Source of the DNA: Petrimonas sulfuriphila
GTDB taxonomy: Bacteria; Bacteroidota; Bacteroidia; Bacteroidales; Dysgonomonadaceae
Length of the DNA: 64,000 bases
Reading direction: 5' to 3' (one strand)
Assembly: GCF_051201015.1 (NCBI RefSeq)
Contig: NZ_JBPEHI010000008.1
This document shows, one piece after another, positions 16,817 to 26,124 of this stretch (the first letter of the stretch is position 1; every line of letters begins with the position of its first letter). The notes under the pieces are model-generated. The model did no database searches. It was not told the origin of the DNA and worked only from the letters and a program-made list of their open reading frames with translations. A program made the position numbers and the translations under genes.

Positions 16817-17176
16817 CTATTCGTTGTCCGTGATAATTATTTCCGAAGCTTCCATCTCTCCGCTTACGGGCGGATTTAGTTTGGCCAGGCGTACTTCGAG
16901 GGAGTTAATTCGGGGAAATGATCTTTTTATTTCCGAGAATATTCGTCCAGCAACATGTTCCAGCAATTTACTGGGCACAGCCATTTCTGCTTTCACCAGA
17001 TCATAAACCGCCGCATAATTGACCGTATCAGCCACGTTATCGGTCTCAAAAGACCTGGAAACCTCGGCAGTGAACGTTACGTTAACCACAAAATTATTCC
17101 CGATAATTTTCTCTTGCGGGAGTACGCCATGGTAGGCGTAAAACCGCATGTTTTTTAGGTTGAAGGAGGTTTGCAT
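16817..17176 (-). CDS. folB: Dihydroneopterin aldolase
   Basis: FolB cleaves dihydroneopterin to 6-hydroxymethyl-dihydropterin in folate synthesis. The 119-residue protein opens with FNLKNMRFYAYHGVLPQEK, the family's N-terminal strand with YHGV, and carries NYAAVYDLVK and LLEHVAGRIF blocks and a late VRLAKLNPP strand. It is transcribed alone on the minus strand and diverges from the aminopeptidase gene, with back-to-back -7 elements between them. Confidence 0.93.
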   Translation of the reverse strand: MQTSFNLKNMRFYAYHGVLPQEKIIGNNFVVNVTFTAEVSRSFETDNVADTVNYAAVYDLVKAEMAVPSKLLEHVAGRIFSEIKRSFPRINSLEVRLAKLNPPVSGEMEASEIIITDNE

Positions 17177-17201
17177 AAATGATTCATCTTGTTAATAGCG
17201 C

Positions 17202-17229
17202 CAAATGTAAGAACAATTTGTTAAATTTG
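17202..17229. promoter_or_regulatory. Back-to-back -7 elements for folB (-) and the aminopeptidase (+)
   Basis: The minus strand has TACATTTG (17209 to 17202) facing folB, and the plus strand has TAAATTTG (17222-17229) facing the aminopeptidase gene. Both match TAnnTTTG exactly. The second one covers the GTG at 17229, which makes that GTG a poor start and favours ATG 17241. Confidence 0.5.
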
Positions 17230-17240
17230 TGGTTTATAAA

Positions 17241-19049
17241 ATGAAAAAAATACCCAACATGAGTACATCAACCATTTCTGAACGATTAATCGCCATAAGA
17301 AATTTTATGGAAGCAGCCAAGCTGGATGCATTTATAATTCCCAGTACCGATGCGCATTTGAGCGAGTACCCGCCGAAAAGGTGGGAGTCACGCAAGTGGA
17401 TAAGCGGATTTACCGGTTCTGCCGGAACAGCTGTTGTGACCAAGAAAAGAGCCGGTGTCTGGACAGATTCGAGGTATTTTCTTCAGGCAGCTGACGAGTT
17501 GGAGGGGACGGGTTTTGACTTGTTTAAAATGGGACAACCCGGCACACCTGAAATGACCGCATGGATCGTTGAACAGGTAGGTAAGGGTGGAACAGTAGGA
17601 ATCGATGGGCTTGTTTATGCCGCATCCGATGCCAAAGCATTGAGATCCGCGTTGGAAGCTAAAGATATACGGCTGGAGACCACACTCGACCCGTTCGCTG
17701 AAGTGTGGAAAGACCGTCCGGAAATTCCCGGGAACAAGGTTTTTCTTTTGTCTGAAGAGATCACCGGAGAATCCACTAAAAGCAAGATCGAGAGAATCCA
17801 TGACGAACTCGACAGATTGGGTGCCGACGGGTTAATTGCTGTTACCCTGGATGCCGTAGCCTGGATTTTTAATATGCGCGGCAGCGATGTTGATTTTAAT
17901 CCGGTGGCTGTTGCCTATGGCTACGTATCAAAAAAAGAAAGCGTACTTTTTGTAGATGAAGAAAAACTGGACGACCTTACCAAAAATACTCTCTTGAAAC
18001 AAGGAGTGAAAATTGACGATTACGACCGGGTTTTCAGCTATGTCGCCAATTTACCCGAAAACACTGCCGTTTGCCTTACTGGCCATAAAATCAATTACAA
18101 GTTGTACCAGACCCTTTCGGCAACGTGCAGGATCATCGACGTTCCCTCGCCGGTGGACTTGATGAAAGCCGTTAAGAATGAAACTGAACTCAACGGATTC
18201 CGCCATGCCATGGTTAAAGACGGGGTGGCTTTGGTGAAGTTCTTTATGTGGCTCGAAAAAGCGGTGCCCGAAGGAAGCGTAACGGAAATTACGGTAGATG
18301 AAAAGTTACGTGAATTTCGTTCACAACAGGAATTGTTTGTGGGTGAGAGCTTTTCAACCATAGCGGGATATGCCCGGAACGGAGCCGTTATCCATTATCG
18401 CGCCCAACCCGACACTTGCCTTGAAATAGAGCCAAAAGGTTTGTTGCTGATCGATTCCGGTGGCCAATACAAGGACGGTACCACCGATATCACCCGTACG
18501 GTAGCCGTGGGTAAACTTACTAAACAAATGAGGGAGGATTACACCAACGTACTGAAAGGACATATCGGTATTGCAACGGTAGTTTACCCCGAAGGAACGC
18601 GGGGTTCGCAACTCGACGTTCTCGCTCGTAAAGCGTTGTGGGATAATTGCCAGACCTATTGGCACGGAACAGGACATGGCATCGGGCATTTTCTCAATGT
18701 GCATGAAGGGCCTCAGAACATTCGTCTCGAGGAAAACCCAACGGTTTTGAAGGTGGGTATGGTCACCTCCAATGAACCGGGCATTTATCGCACCAACGAA
18801 TACGGGATACGGATCGAGAACCTTATTGTTACACAAGAATATAAGAAAACAGAAGATTTCGGCACATTCTATAATTTTGAAATCATCACGCTTTGCCCTA
18901 TTGACACCAAACCCATAGTGAAGAAATTACTGACAAAAAAAGAGATTAAGTGGCTCAACTCATACCACGAAATAGTGTATAGTAAGTTAAAGAAACACTT
19001 GAATAAAACAGAAAAAGAGTGGTTGAAGGAAAAGACACGGCCTATTTAA
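17241..19049 (+). CDS. Xaa-Pro aminopeptidase (aminopeptidase P, M24B)
   Basis: This protein of about 602 residues removes N-terminal residues preceding proline. It has two creatinase-like N-terminal domains and a C-terminal pita-bread domain. Metal and active-site blocks are LLIDSGGQYKDGTTDITRT (two Asp), HGTGHGIGHFLNVHEGP (His), TSNEPGIY (Glu) and YGIRIENL (Glu). The three-domain length fits the long, eukaryote-like aminopeptidase P branch common in Bacteroidetes. The frame opens at GTG 17229, but that codon lies in the -7 element, so ATG 17241 (MKKIPNMST) or 17259 is the likely start. No signal peptide is seen; it is probably cytoplasmic. Confidence 0.93.
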   Translation: MKKIPNMSTSTISERLIAIRNFMEAAKLDAFIIPSTDAHLSEYPPKRWESRKWISGFTGSAGTAVVTKKRAGVWTDSRYFLQAADELEGTGFDLFKMGQPGTPEMTAWIVEQVGKGGTVGIDGLVYAASDAKALRSALEAKDIRLETTLDPFAEVWKDRPEIPGNKVFLLSEEITGESTKSKIERIHDELDRLGADGLIAVTLDAVAWIFNMRGSDVDFNPVAVAYGYVSKKESVLFVDEEKLDDLTKNTLLKQGVKIDDYDRVFSYVANLPENTAVCLTGHKINYKLYQTLSATCRIIDVPSPVDLMKAVKNETELNGFRHAMVKDGVALVKFFMWLEKAVPEGSVTEITVDEKLREFRSQQELFVGESFSTIAGYARNGAVIHYRAQPDTCLEIEPKGLLLIDSGGQYKDGTTDITRTVAVGKLTKQMREDYTNVLKGHIGIATVVYPEGTRGSQLDVLARKALWDNCQTYWHGTGHGIGHFLNVHEGPQNIRLEENPTVLKVGMVTSNEPGIYRTNEYGIRIENLIVTQEYKKTEDFGTFYNFEIITLCPIDTKPIVKKLLTKKEIKWLNSYHEIVYSKLKKHLNKTEKEWLKEKTRPI

Positions 19050-19064
19050 ATTGGGGTTGGTGGT

Positions 19065-19094
19065 TTGAAAGTTAAGGTCGGAAGTTGAAAGTTA
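19065..19094 (+). repeat. Short direct repeat TTGAAAGTTA, two copies 20 bases apart
   Basis: TTGAAAGTTA occurs at 19065-19074 and 19085-19094, just before the gamma carbonic anhydrase-like gene at 19113. It could be a small duplication or a regulator site; nothing in the sequence decides. Confidence 0.3.
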
Positions 19095-19112
19095 ATAACC
19101 CATACATTTAAT

Positions 19113-19631
19113 ATGGCAATAATAAAATCAGTTCGCGGACTCACCCCGGAAATTGGCGATAATACTTTTTTAGCAGAAACGGCGGTTGTTATCGGTGACG
19201 TTGTGATGGGCAAGGATTGTAGTATCTGGTACGGAGCCGTGTTACGGGGCGATGTCAATTCCATTCGCCTGGGGGATCGTGTGAATGTACAGGATGGAGC
19301 GGTTATTCATACGCTTTATGAAAAATCGGTTTCTATCCTTGGCAGCGATGTGTCGGTTGGACATAACGCTATCATTCACGGCGCAACAATCGAAAACGGT
19401 GCACTAATCGGGATGGGAGCTATTATCCTTGATCATGCCGTGGTGGGTGAGGGTGCCATTATAGCAGCCGGCGCACTTGTCTTGAGCGGCACGCAAGTGG
19501 AGCCCGGAAGCATTTATGCGGGTGTCCCGGCAAAATTTGTAAAGAAAGTAGATCCCGGACAATCGAAAGAGATGAATCAAAAAATAGCAGCTAATTACTT
19601 GATGTATTCGGGGTGGTATAAAGAGTTATAA
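19113..19631 (+). CDS. Gamma carbonic anhydrase-like hexapeptide-repeat protein
   Basis: This 172-residue left-handed beta-helix protein has hexapeptide repeats and GDVNSIRLGDRVNVQDGAVIH, typical of the gamma carbonic anhydrase/PaaY/YrdA group. The expected metal histidines are present in VIHTL, VGHNAIIHG. Proteins of this group bind zinc or iron; whether this one hydrates CO2 cannot be told from sequence. The gene ends 4 bases before the MFS exporter gene and probably shares its transcript. Confidence 0.88.
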   Translation: MAIIKSVRGLTPEIGDNTFLAETAVVIGDVVMGKDCSIWYGAVLRGDVNSIRLGDRVNVQDGAVIHTLYEKSVSILGSDVSVGHNAIIHGATIENGALIGMGAIILDHAVVGEGAIIAAGALVLSGTQVEPGSIYAGVPAKFVKKVDPGQSKEMNQKIAANYLMYSGWYKEL

Positions 19632-19635
19632 ACAC

Positions 19636-21015
19636 ATGTCCTGGTCAAAAAAACAATTGTCCACGTTGATTACCGTTTCCATTACCTCGTTTATGGGAAC
19701 GTTTCTGATATCATCCATTAATATTGCCTTGCCTGCTATTGAAAAAAGTTTCGCGCTTAATGCCGTTTCACTCAGCTGGATCATTACCGGCTTTTTAGTG
19801 GCCACCGGTATGTTTCTTCTGCCAGTAGGTAAGCTGGGCGATATTTCGGGCAATGTACGACTCTTTAAGTTGGGACTGATCGTTTTTACGCTTGCGTCGA
19901 TGTTATGCGCAATTTCGCCTTCAGGCATCTGGCTTATCGCTGCCCGTTTTGTACAAGGTGTAGGGTCGGCTTTTACCAGTACCACCGGACAGGCTATCCT
20001 GGTAGCTAATTTCCCTGCTCGTAACCGTGGACAGGTGATAGGTATTTCAGTGGCGTCGGTTTACACCGGGTTGGCAACAGGTCCGTTTATCGGAGGATTT
20101 TTAACACAGGCCTTGGGCTGGCATTCGTTGTTCTATGTGGCAGCTGTTCTGGGAATATTGTCTACGGCCATAGCTTTTTCTTTTCTGGAAAAAGATGTGG
20201 CTGTTCATGGAGGCGAAAAGAAAATTGATTTACGGGGGACGTTTGTGTTTATGCCGGGTTTAATAGCGTTAGTTTACGGTTCATCGCATATCCCCTCCAG
20301 TTCCGGTTGGGCTCTTATGGCTTTTGGTATCATCCTGTTGGCCCTGTTCTGGATAATTGAGAGCCGGGTGGTTTACCCTATGTTTGAGACACGTCTTTTT
20401 ACGCACAATAAGCTTTTTGGCTTTTCTAACCTGGCGGCTCTAATCAATTATACGGCTACCTCTGCCATTGTGTTTTTCCTGAGCCTCTATCTGCAAAAAA
20501 TCCAGGGGCTGTCACCCCGTGATGCGGGTGCGGTCATTATAGCCCAACCGGTTATGATGGCACTGTTCTCGCCCGTAGTGGGCCGCCTTTCCGACAAAAT
20601 CCAGCCGCGTTACTTTGCAACGCTAGGGATGGCAATGTGTTCGGCTGGATTATTCGCCATGTCTTTTTTCACTGCTGCAACTCCGTTATGGTTAATTGTT
20701 TCGATATTGATTTGGGAAGGGCTTGGCTTTGCCTTTTTCTCATCGCCCAATATGAATACCATTATGAGTTCAGTGGATAAGAGCCGTTACGGTCAGGCAT
20801 CAGGGACAGCATCTTCGATGCGTATTTTTGGACAAATTGCAGGAATGACTATCGTCACGTTCTTTTTTGCTTTCTATTTTGGAAGCAACACCGTGACAGA
20901 GGTTACCGACACTGTTTTTCTTACTGCCATGAAATGGGGTTTCATAACCTTTACTCTGATCAGCCTGGTGGGAATTTATTTTTCATTTACACGAGGCAAT
21001 GTGGAGAGACAATAA
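19636..21015 (+). CDS. MFS drug-efflux transporter, DHA2 (EmrB/QacA) type
   Basis: This is a 459-residue membrane protein with about 14 predicted hydrophobic segments. Family signals include LSWIITGFLVATG near residue 48, GKLGDISGNVRLF (motif A between helices 2 and 3) and TGPFIGGFL (motif C, typical of drug-proton antiporters). It most resembles DHA2 family exporters of 14 membrane spans. The substrate is unknown. It starts 4 bases after the carbonic anhydrase-like gene and converges with exuT. Confidence 0.85.
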   Translation: MSWSKKQLSTLITVSITSFMGTFLISSINIALPAIEKSFALNAVSLSWIITGFLVATGMFLLPVGKLGDISGNVRLFKLGLIVFTLASMLCAISPSGIWLIAARFVQGVGSAFTSTTGQAILVANFPARNRGQVIGISVASVYTGLATGPFIGGFLTQALGWHSLFYVAAVLGILSTAIAFSFLEKDVAVHGGEKKIDLRGTFVFMPGLIALVYGSSHIPSSSGWALMAFGIILLALFWIIESRVVYPMFETRLFTHNKLFGFSNLAALINYTATSAIVFFLSLYLQKIQGLSPRDAGAVIIAQPVMMALFSPVVGRLSDKIQPRYFATLGMAMCSAGLFAMSFFTAATPLWLIVSILIWEGLGFAFFSSPNMNTIMSSVDKSRYGQASGTASSMRIFGQIAGMTIVTFFFAFYFGSNTVTEVTDTVFLTAMKWGFITFTLISLVGIYFSFTRGNVERQ

Positions 21016-21024
21016 CCCCTTTTC

Positions 21025-22482
21025 TTACATATCTGTGATCAGTTGATACTTCGGAACCAATGACTTCATGATGGTCCATCCTAAGAGATAGGCTACGGCA
21101 CAGAAGATGAAGATGATGAAATATCCCGATTCAATTCCTTCATAACCCAGGAATTTCAAGTTGGTGTTGGCTGCATGATCGAACAGTACGCCGGAGCTCT
21201 TGTTGATGAAGAAGGAACCCACACCTCCTGCCATACCACCGATACCGGTGATGGTGCCCACCGCATGTTTCGGAAACATGTCACTCACGGTGGTGAAGAT
21301 GTTGGCCGACCAGGACTGGTGTGCGGCAGCAGCGATACCGATAATGATTACCGGCAGCCAGACCGAGAAACCTCCCAGTGGCTGTGCCAGCAGGATCAGC
21401 AGGGGGAAAAAGGCGAAGAGCAACATGGCACGCATGCGCCCCTGATAAGGGTCCAGCTTTTTCTTTTCCATGAAATAGGCCGGGAAATAGCCGGCTGCAA
21501 AAACCGATATCATGGAGATGGCATACACCACAAATACGTGGGGTGCGCTCTGAGTGGAGTCAAGACCGTAAACTGAACTGAGGTATGCCGGTATCCAGAA
21601 CAGCAGGAACCACCATACTCCATCAGTAAGGAATTTACCCACAGCGAACGACCAGGTTTGTTTGTATTTGAATGCTTTGTTGAAGGAGACTTTCTTGCCG
21701 GCATTCTCATCGGCCTTCACCCTTCCTTCTGTAGCGTCGGTCGCATCATCCTGATTGATATAGGCCAACTCGAGGGTATTCACTTTTTTACTCTTTTCCG
21801 GTTTGTGGTAAATAAATACCCAGAAGCCCATCCATATGAAGCCAAGGGCACCGATCACGATGAAGGCCATTTCCCAGCCCCATGCTTTTGCAATGAAAGG
21901 AATGGTGAGGGGGGCCAACAGAGCACCTATCTGTGCACCCGAGTTGAAGATACTGGTGGCATAAGCCCTGTCTTTCTTGGGGAAGTACTCGGCGGTGGCC
22001 TTGATGGCGGCGGGGAAGTTGCCTGCCTCGCCGATGGCCAGTACCAGTCGCGCAAACACGAAGAGGGTGACACTCACGGAAACCACCAGCGATACGTCTC
22101 CTACTGTGCCGATAGCCTGACGTGCACCGTGGAAGCTCATGGTCCACTCGCCTGCAGTAATACCGGCAGTCAAGAGGCCGCAGAAAGCGTGCATCACCGC
22201 ACCGAACGACCATACACCGATGGCCCAGAGAAAACCCTTCTTGGTATCCATCCAGTCGATAAATTTACCGGCGAAGAGCATCGATACGGCATAAAAAATG
22301 GAGAAGAGCCCCGTGATGGTACCGTAGTCACTGTTGGTCCAGTGGAACTCCGGTGCGATAAAGTCGGCCCAAGTCAGTGACAGTACCTGCCTGTCGAGGT
22401 AGTTCACTGTGGTGGCCATAAACAGCATCACAACGATGGTCCACCGATGATTGGTCATCTTTCCTGTTTGTAGATTACTCAT
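21025..22482 (-). CDS. exuT: Hexuronate transporter ExuT (MFS, anion:cation symporter)
   Basis: ExuT imports galacturonate and glucuronate. The 485-residue protein begins with TNHRWTIVVMLFMATTVNYLDRQVL, the entry to helix 1 of the ACS family, and carries the ARLVLAIGEAGNFPAAIKA block and FPKKDRAYATSIFNSGAQIG (helix 4-5 signature). It is the last gene of the minus-strand uxaC-uxaE-scar-exuT run. Its composition is clearly richer in G/C than uxaC: 33 of 60 bases in 21181-21240 against 23 of 60 in 24481-24540, so it may have come from a different source or been replaced. Confidence 0.9.
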   Translation of the reverse strand: MSNLQTGKMTNHRWTIVVMLFMATTVNYLDRQVLSLTWADFIAPEFHWTNSDYGTITGLFSIFYAVSMLFAGKFIDWMDTKKGFLWAIGVWSFGAVMHAFCGLLTAGITAGEWTMSFHGARQAIGTVGDVSLVVSVSVTLFVFARLVLAIGEAGNFPAAIKATAEYFPKKDRAYATSIFNSGAQIGALLAPLTIPFIAKAWGWEMAFIVIGALGFIWMGFWVFIYHKPEKSKKVNTLELAYINQDDATDATEGRVKADENAGKKVSFNKAFKYKQTWSFAVGKFLTDGVWWFLLFWIPAYLSSVYGLDSTQSAPHVFVVYAISMISVFAAGYFPAYFMEKKKLDPYQGRMRAMLLFAFFPLLILLAQPLGGFSVWLPVIIIGIAAAAHQSWSANIFTTVSDMFPKHAVGTITGIGGMAGGVGSFFINKSSGVLFDHAANTNLKFLGYEGIESGYFIIFIFCAVAYLLGWTIMKSLVPKYQLITDM

Positions 22483-22513
22483 GATTTATTTCTGTTATTA
22501 AGTTAATGAATGA

Positions 22514-22739
22514 TTATCTGTTGTTCCGAATGATGGCCAGTCCCTGGCGGCATAATACGGAGATTTTTCCCCACTCGCCTGCTTCGATCACTTCTTCCGG
22601 GAAGAGGTTGGAACCCATTTCCACGGCGGTGACACTGGCCTTGGACCAGACGATGAGGTTATTCGATTGAATAAATCGCCGGTATCCGGGGGTGGCTAAC
22701 CGCAACATGATCTTCCCCGGAGGTTACGACTTTTTGCAT
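22514..22739 (-). pseudogene. Deletion scar joining the 5' end of kdgK to the 3' end of eda
   Basis: Reading the minus strand from ATG 22739, MQKVVTSGE matches the start of 2-keto-3-deoxygluconate kinase. One extra G at about 22712 shifts the frame, after which IMLRLATPGYRRFIQSNN continues the kinase N-terminus. Directly after this the sequence becomes VTAVEMGSNLFPEEVIEAG and KISVLCRQGLAIIRNNR, the C-terminal end of KDPG/KHG aldolase (Eda). About 300 kinase residues and most of the aldolase are gone. The two genes are commonly adjacent in Bacteroidetes, so one deletion from early kdgK to late eda explains it. It sits between uxaE and exuT, where these genes would be expected in an intact hexuronate operon. 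Confidence 0.8.
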
Positions 22740-22773
22740 GAAATTTTAAGTATTTATGTGACGTTAATTACGT

Positions 22774-24021
22774 TTATAAATTGAAAAGCCTTTTAAGGTG
22801 CCTGTCATAAATGTTTTCTTCCACGCAGGATCCGATTATGTCTGCATATTGTTTAAGTGCATCGGTGTATTCATTTTCCAATTCTGCAGCTACTTTATAA
22901 GCTACGTGAATGAGTTGTCGGAAGTTGGAATTGTAGTCGGGATGTCCAGGGATATGGCGCAATGTGTTCGCGAATTTTTCACTCGACCATCGGTTAACTT
23001 CCTCCACAGAAGGAAGTTTAGTGGAGTCTATATCAATGACATCAGCGTAAGGCGCACACAGTTCGTCTTTCCGGTTGTATGAACCGGCATAAATCTTTTT
23101 GGCCAGCGCCAATGCTTCACCTCCAGCCACTGCCAGGCCTATGACTTCTTCGAGCCACGTGGTCCCGGCCGTCTTCAAGTGTAATCCCTTATCGTACTTG
23201 CGTATTATTTTTGCCATTATCGGATAAATGGAGAATTTATCACTGCCGGAGTGAACGCTCAATTTCAGTTCTTCGGGAAGCCCGAATTCTTTTACTGCAA
23301 AATCAATTACCAGCACATCTTCTTCGAATTCCTTTTCAAATTGAGTCAAATCTCCCACATAATCAACACCTTTATTGAAACGTCCGGTAAATTTTGGCGC
23401 AATGGTCTGAGCAGGAACACCCTTGTCTGCCAGCATCTTAAGAATAAAAAGCATTTCGACAGGGGTTTGTGGCGATTCCACTTCATCCATCGATACTTCC
23501 GTGATAAAATTGTTTGCACCCTTTTCGTTTTTCAGGAAAGTGTAAATGTCGGCTGCCTGCTGAGTGGCAGCTAAAAATTTACAGGCAATATTTCTCAGTA
23601 AATCTTCGGTTATCTGAAGGGGCATACTCATACCCGGTATGCTTAATTTCCCCAGGTATTTTTTGCAGGAAGATAAAAATCGGTTCACTTCTTCTTCAGA
23701 ACTTTGTTTACCGATAAACGATGCGACATCCAGTGTGAAAAAATCAGCAGATGCAACAAAAGGCCCTACTGTGTTGAGGTTAATATGATCGGCATCGACA
23801 AAGTATTTACCTGTAAAATTAAGGTTTTGCGCGGCGGAATCGGCTTCTTTTCTAACGTCTTCCGGCTTTGAATGTACGTAAATGTGCTCCCTGTTCGATT
23901 TATTCCATACGGGACTAATGTTAACTCCTTTGCTGTTTGCCTTTATTATGGCTCTCAACTGTGCTTCTCCCTGATGAGAAAACCGGTCACCGGTTCCGAT
24001 ACTGAATTTTTCTAGTTTCAT
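22774..24021 (-). CDS. uxaE: Tagaturonate epimerase family protein UxaE
   Basis: UxaE interconverts tagaturonate and fructuronate, joining the galacturonate and glucuronate branches. The 415-residue protein has FSIGTGDRFSHQGEAQLRA at its start, FVDADHINLNTVG, IAPKFTGRFNKGVDYVGD and LSVHSGSDKFSIYP, blocks I associate with this family (PF16257). His and Asp residues in DADH and SVHSGSDK are likely metal ligands. It follows uxaC by 23 bases in the same operon, which supports the assignment, since UxaC supplies both ketouronates. Confidence 0.85.
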   Translation of the reverse strand: MKLEKFSIGTGDRFSHQGEAQLRAIIKANSKGVNISPVWNKSNREHIYVHSKPEDVRKEADSAAQNLNFTGKYFVDADHINLNTVGPFVASADFFTLDVASFIGKQSSEEEVNRFLSSCKKYLGKLSIPGMSMPLQITEDLLRNIACKFLAATQQAADIYTFLKNEKGANNFITEVSMDEVESPQTPVEMLFILKMLADKGVPAQTIAPKFTGRFNKGVDYVGDLTQFEKEFEEDVLVIDFAVKEFGLPEELKLSVHSGSDKFSIYPIMAKIIRKYDKGLHLKTAGTTWLEEVIGLAVAGGEALALAKKIYAGSYNRKDELCAPYADVIDIDSTKLPSVEEVNRWSSEKFANTLRHIPGHPDYNSNFRQLIHVAYKVAAELENEYTDALKQYADIIGSCVEENIYDRHLKRLFNL

Positions 24022-24044
24022 GCGGCTATATGTTCATGTTTTTA

Positions 24045-25451
24045 TTAAAAGTCAAAGAATTTTTTTGCGTTGTAATAAGAGATGTTTTCTACCATTTGTC
24101 CAAAAAGATCCATTTCTGATCTGGGCAATAAACCGTTTTCGATGTCATTTCCGATAAGGTTGCACAATATACGGCGGAAATATTCGTGCCGGGGATAGGA
24201 GAGGAAACTGCGCGAATCGGTAAGCATCCCTACAAACCTGCTTAACAGCCCCAAGTTGGATAATGAATTTATTTGTGCTTCCATGCCCGTTTTTTGGTCC
24301 AGGAACCACCACCCTGAGCCAAACTGCATCTTTCCTGCCACGGAGCCGTCCTGGAAATTCCCTATCATGGTCGCCAGCATGTCGTTATCCTTCGGGTTGA
24401 GATTGTAAATAATGGTTTTGGCCAATTTATTGTTTTTATCCAGCTGGTCAAAAAAGCGACTCATGGCTTTTGCTACATTGAAATCACCAATGGAGTCGAA
24501 TCCTGTGTCAGGTCCTAATTGATTAAATAATCGGGTGTTATTGTTGCGGATAGCTCCATAATGGAACTGCTGTGTCCAGCCTTTTTCCCAATCCATAACA
24601 GCCCCTTCGTAGAGCATAGCCGATTTGAATTTAAGAACTTCTTCCTTTGATAATTCACTTCCTCCATACACTTTATCGAAAATGTTTTCTATTTCTGCCG
24701 TCGTGTAAGGCTCGGCATAAAACTCCTCTATTCCGTGGTCGGATAACTTACAGCCGGCAGAAGCAAAGAAATCGTGACGATTTCTTAGTGCTTCAATTAA
24801 GTCGTTGAATTTGAGAATAGTGATCCCCGATATTTCGGATAATTTTTCAACATAAGCCCTGTATTCGGTCGGCTTTTCTACGGCCATGGCTTTGTCCGGT
24901 CGCCAGGTAGGCAGGACCTTAATTTCAAAACCCTCGTTCTTTAAAGCTATGTGATGTTCCAGCGTATCGGCGGGGTCATCGGTTGTGCAAACCACCTCGA
25001 CGTCGTATCTTTTCATTAGCCCTCGAGCAGAGAATTCAGGGGTTCTGAGTTTTTCCGTACACGTATCGTAGATTCTTCTTGCCGATTCCGGGTTAAGTAA
25101 TTCTTCCACACCAAAAGCCGTTTTCAACTCCAAGTGGGTCCAGTGATAGAGTGGGTTGCGCATGGTGTAGGGTACGGTTTCAGCCCATTTTTCAAATTTT
25201 TCCCAATCCGACGTGTCTTTACCTGTACAATAGCGTTCGTCAATTCCGTTGGTCCTCATGGCACGCCATTTATAATGATCGCCCTCAAGCCAGATTTGCC
25301 CTAGGTTGTCGAATTTCCGGTCAGCGGCAATGTGCGCGGGATCCAGGTGACAGTGATAATCGATGATCGGTTGCTTTTTTGCGTGTTCGTGGTACAATTC
25401 CCTGGCAGTATCCGTTTGCAGGAGAAAATTTTTATGGATAAATCTTTTCAT
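24045..25451 (-). CDS. uxaC: Glucuronate/galacturonate isomerase UxaC
   Basis: UxaC converts glucuronate to fructuronate and galacturonate to tagaturonate. From ATG 25451 the protein is 468 residues, the family's usual length, beginning MKRFIHKNFLLQTDTARELY. PIIDYHCHLDP gives the metal-binding HxH, VVCTTDDPAD and LPTWRPDKA are active-site loops, and the HEYFRRILCNLIG block is near the end. The frame stays open upstream to 25523 but the extra 24 residues are not family-like. First gene of the hexuronate operon. Confidence 0.95.
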   Translation of the reverse strand: MKRFIHKNFLLQTDTARELYHEHAKKQPIIDYHCHLDPAHIAADRKFDNLGQIWLEGDHYKWRAMRTNGIDERYCTGKDTSDWEKFEKWAETVPYTMRNPLYHWTHLELKTAFGVEELLNPESARRIYDTCTEKLRTPEFSARGLMKRYDVEVVCTTDDPADTLEHHIALKNEGFEIKVLPTWRPDKAMAVEKPTEYRAYVEKLSEISGITILKFNDLIEALRNRHDFFASAGCKLSDHGIEEFYAEPYTTAEIENIFDKVYGGSELSKEEVLKFKSAMLYEGAVMDWEKGWTQQFHYGAIRNNNTRLFNQLGPDTGFDSIGDFNVAKAMSRFFDQLDKNNKLAKTIIYNLNPKDNDMLATMIGNFQDGSVAGKMQFGSGWWFLDQKTGMEAQINSLSNLGLLSRFVGMLTDSRSFLSYPRHEYFRRILCNLIGNDIENGLLPRSEMDLFGQMVENISYYNAKKFFDF

Positions 25452-25563
25452 ACGGCGATATATTATTTGTTTACGTACACAGTCAATCTCATAAAAGAGA
25501 TTTAATTTTCCAAAATTAATCATTTATTTTAAGGTGGCAAGGAGGAGGATAATAAAAAATGGA

Positions 25564-26124
25564 TCATTCCTGCCCGTACGCTTTCTTTATTCTGTCCACT
25601 TTCTCTTTTCGTTTTCGGGCTTTATAGTTCTGGATGGTGCGTATGGGATCAGCATCGAACCCGGAGTAGGGAGGAATGATTTTTCTGAGTTTATACAGCC
25701 ATTCGGCAGAACCTTCGCCGATAGAAATTCCGGTACCGTAATCTCCACGGGTATATTGTACCCATTGCGTAATGCTGCGCGCATCTGGAACGGCATTGAA
25801 TTTCCCATTGGAATAATCAATTTTTGCACGGTTTAATTGACGGGTACCGATGTTTGTAACATTCAAGTTGAGATGAACTTCGTATTCTTCCGGCGGATGC
25901 AGTACTTGAATCTTATCGTATTTGGTGGGTAATTTTGTGGCAGGAGAAACTTTTAGTACTTCCTGGTTATCTTGCGGCAATACCTGAATGTTCGCGCGTT
26001 TGGGTTGATATTGTATCGGTTTCTGTTCGGGCACAGTTAGCGATTGACGAAGTTTTTTCTTCATTTCGTCGTTAAATTCCTGCGCGTTGAGTTTTGATGC
26101 TGCTGTCGCGGCAATAATGCACAA
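25564..26124 (-). CDS. Uncharacterised secreted protein with doubtful start codon
   Basis: The product is about 186 residues from a TTG at 26124. It has a hydrophobic signal region ending KLNAQ, then a charged linker (LTVPEQKPIQYQPKRANIQV), a beta-rich middle and a basic tail (NYKARKRKEKVDRIKKAYGQ). I do not recognise the family. The frame is open to a TAA at 26170-26172. A natural signal peptide would start at 26151, where the codons read ACG ACA AAA ATA ACG TTC; ATG in place of ACG would give MTKITFLFSLCIIAATAA. So the ATG may have been lost, and translation may use TTG, ATA or nothing. Confidence 0.5.
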   Translation of the reverse strand: MCIIAATAASKLNAQEFNDEMKKKLRQSLTVPEQKPIQYQPKRANIQVLPQDNQEVLKVSPATKLPTKYDKIQVLHPPEEYEVHLNLNVTNIGTRQLNRAKIDYSNGKFNAVPDARSITQWVQYTRGDYGTGISIGEGSAEWLYKLRKIIPPYSGFDADPIRTIQNYKARKRKEKVDRIKKAYGQE

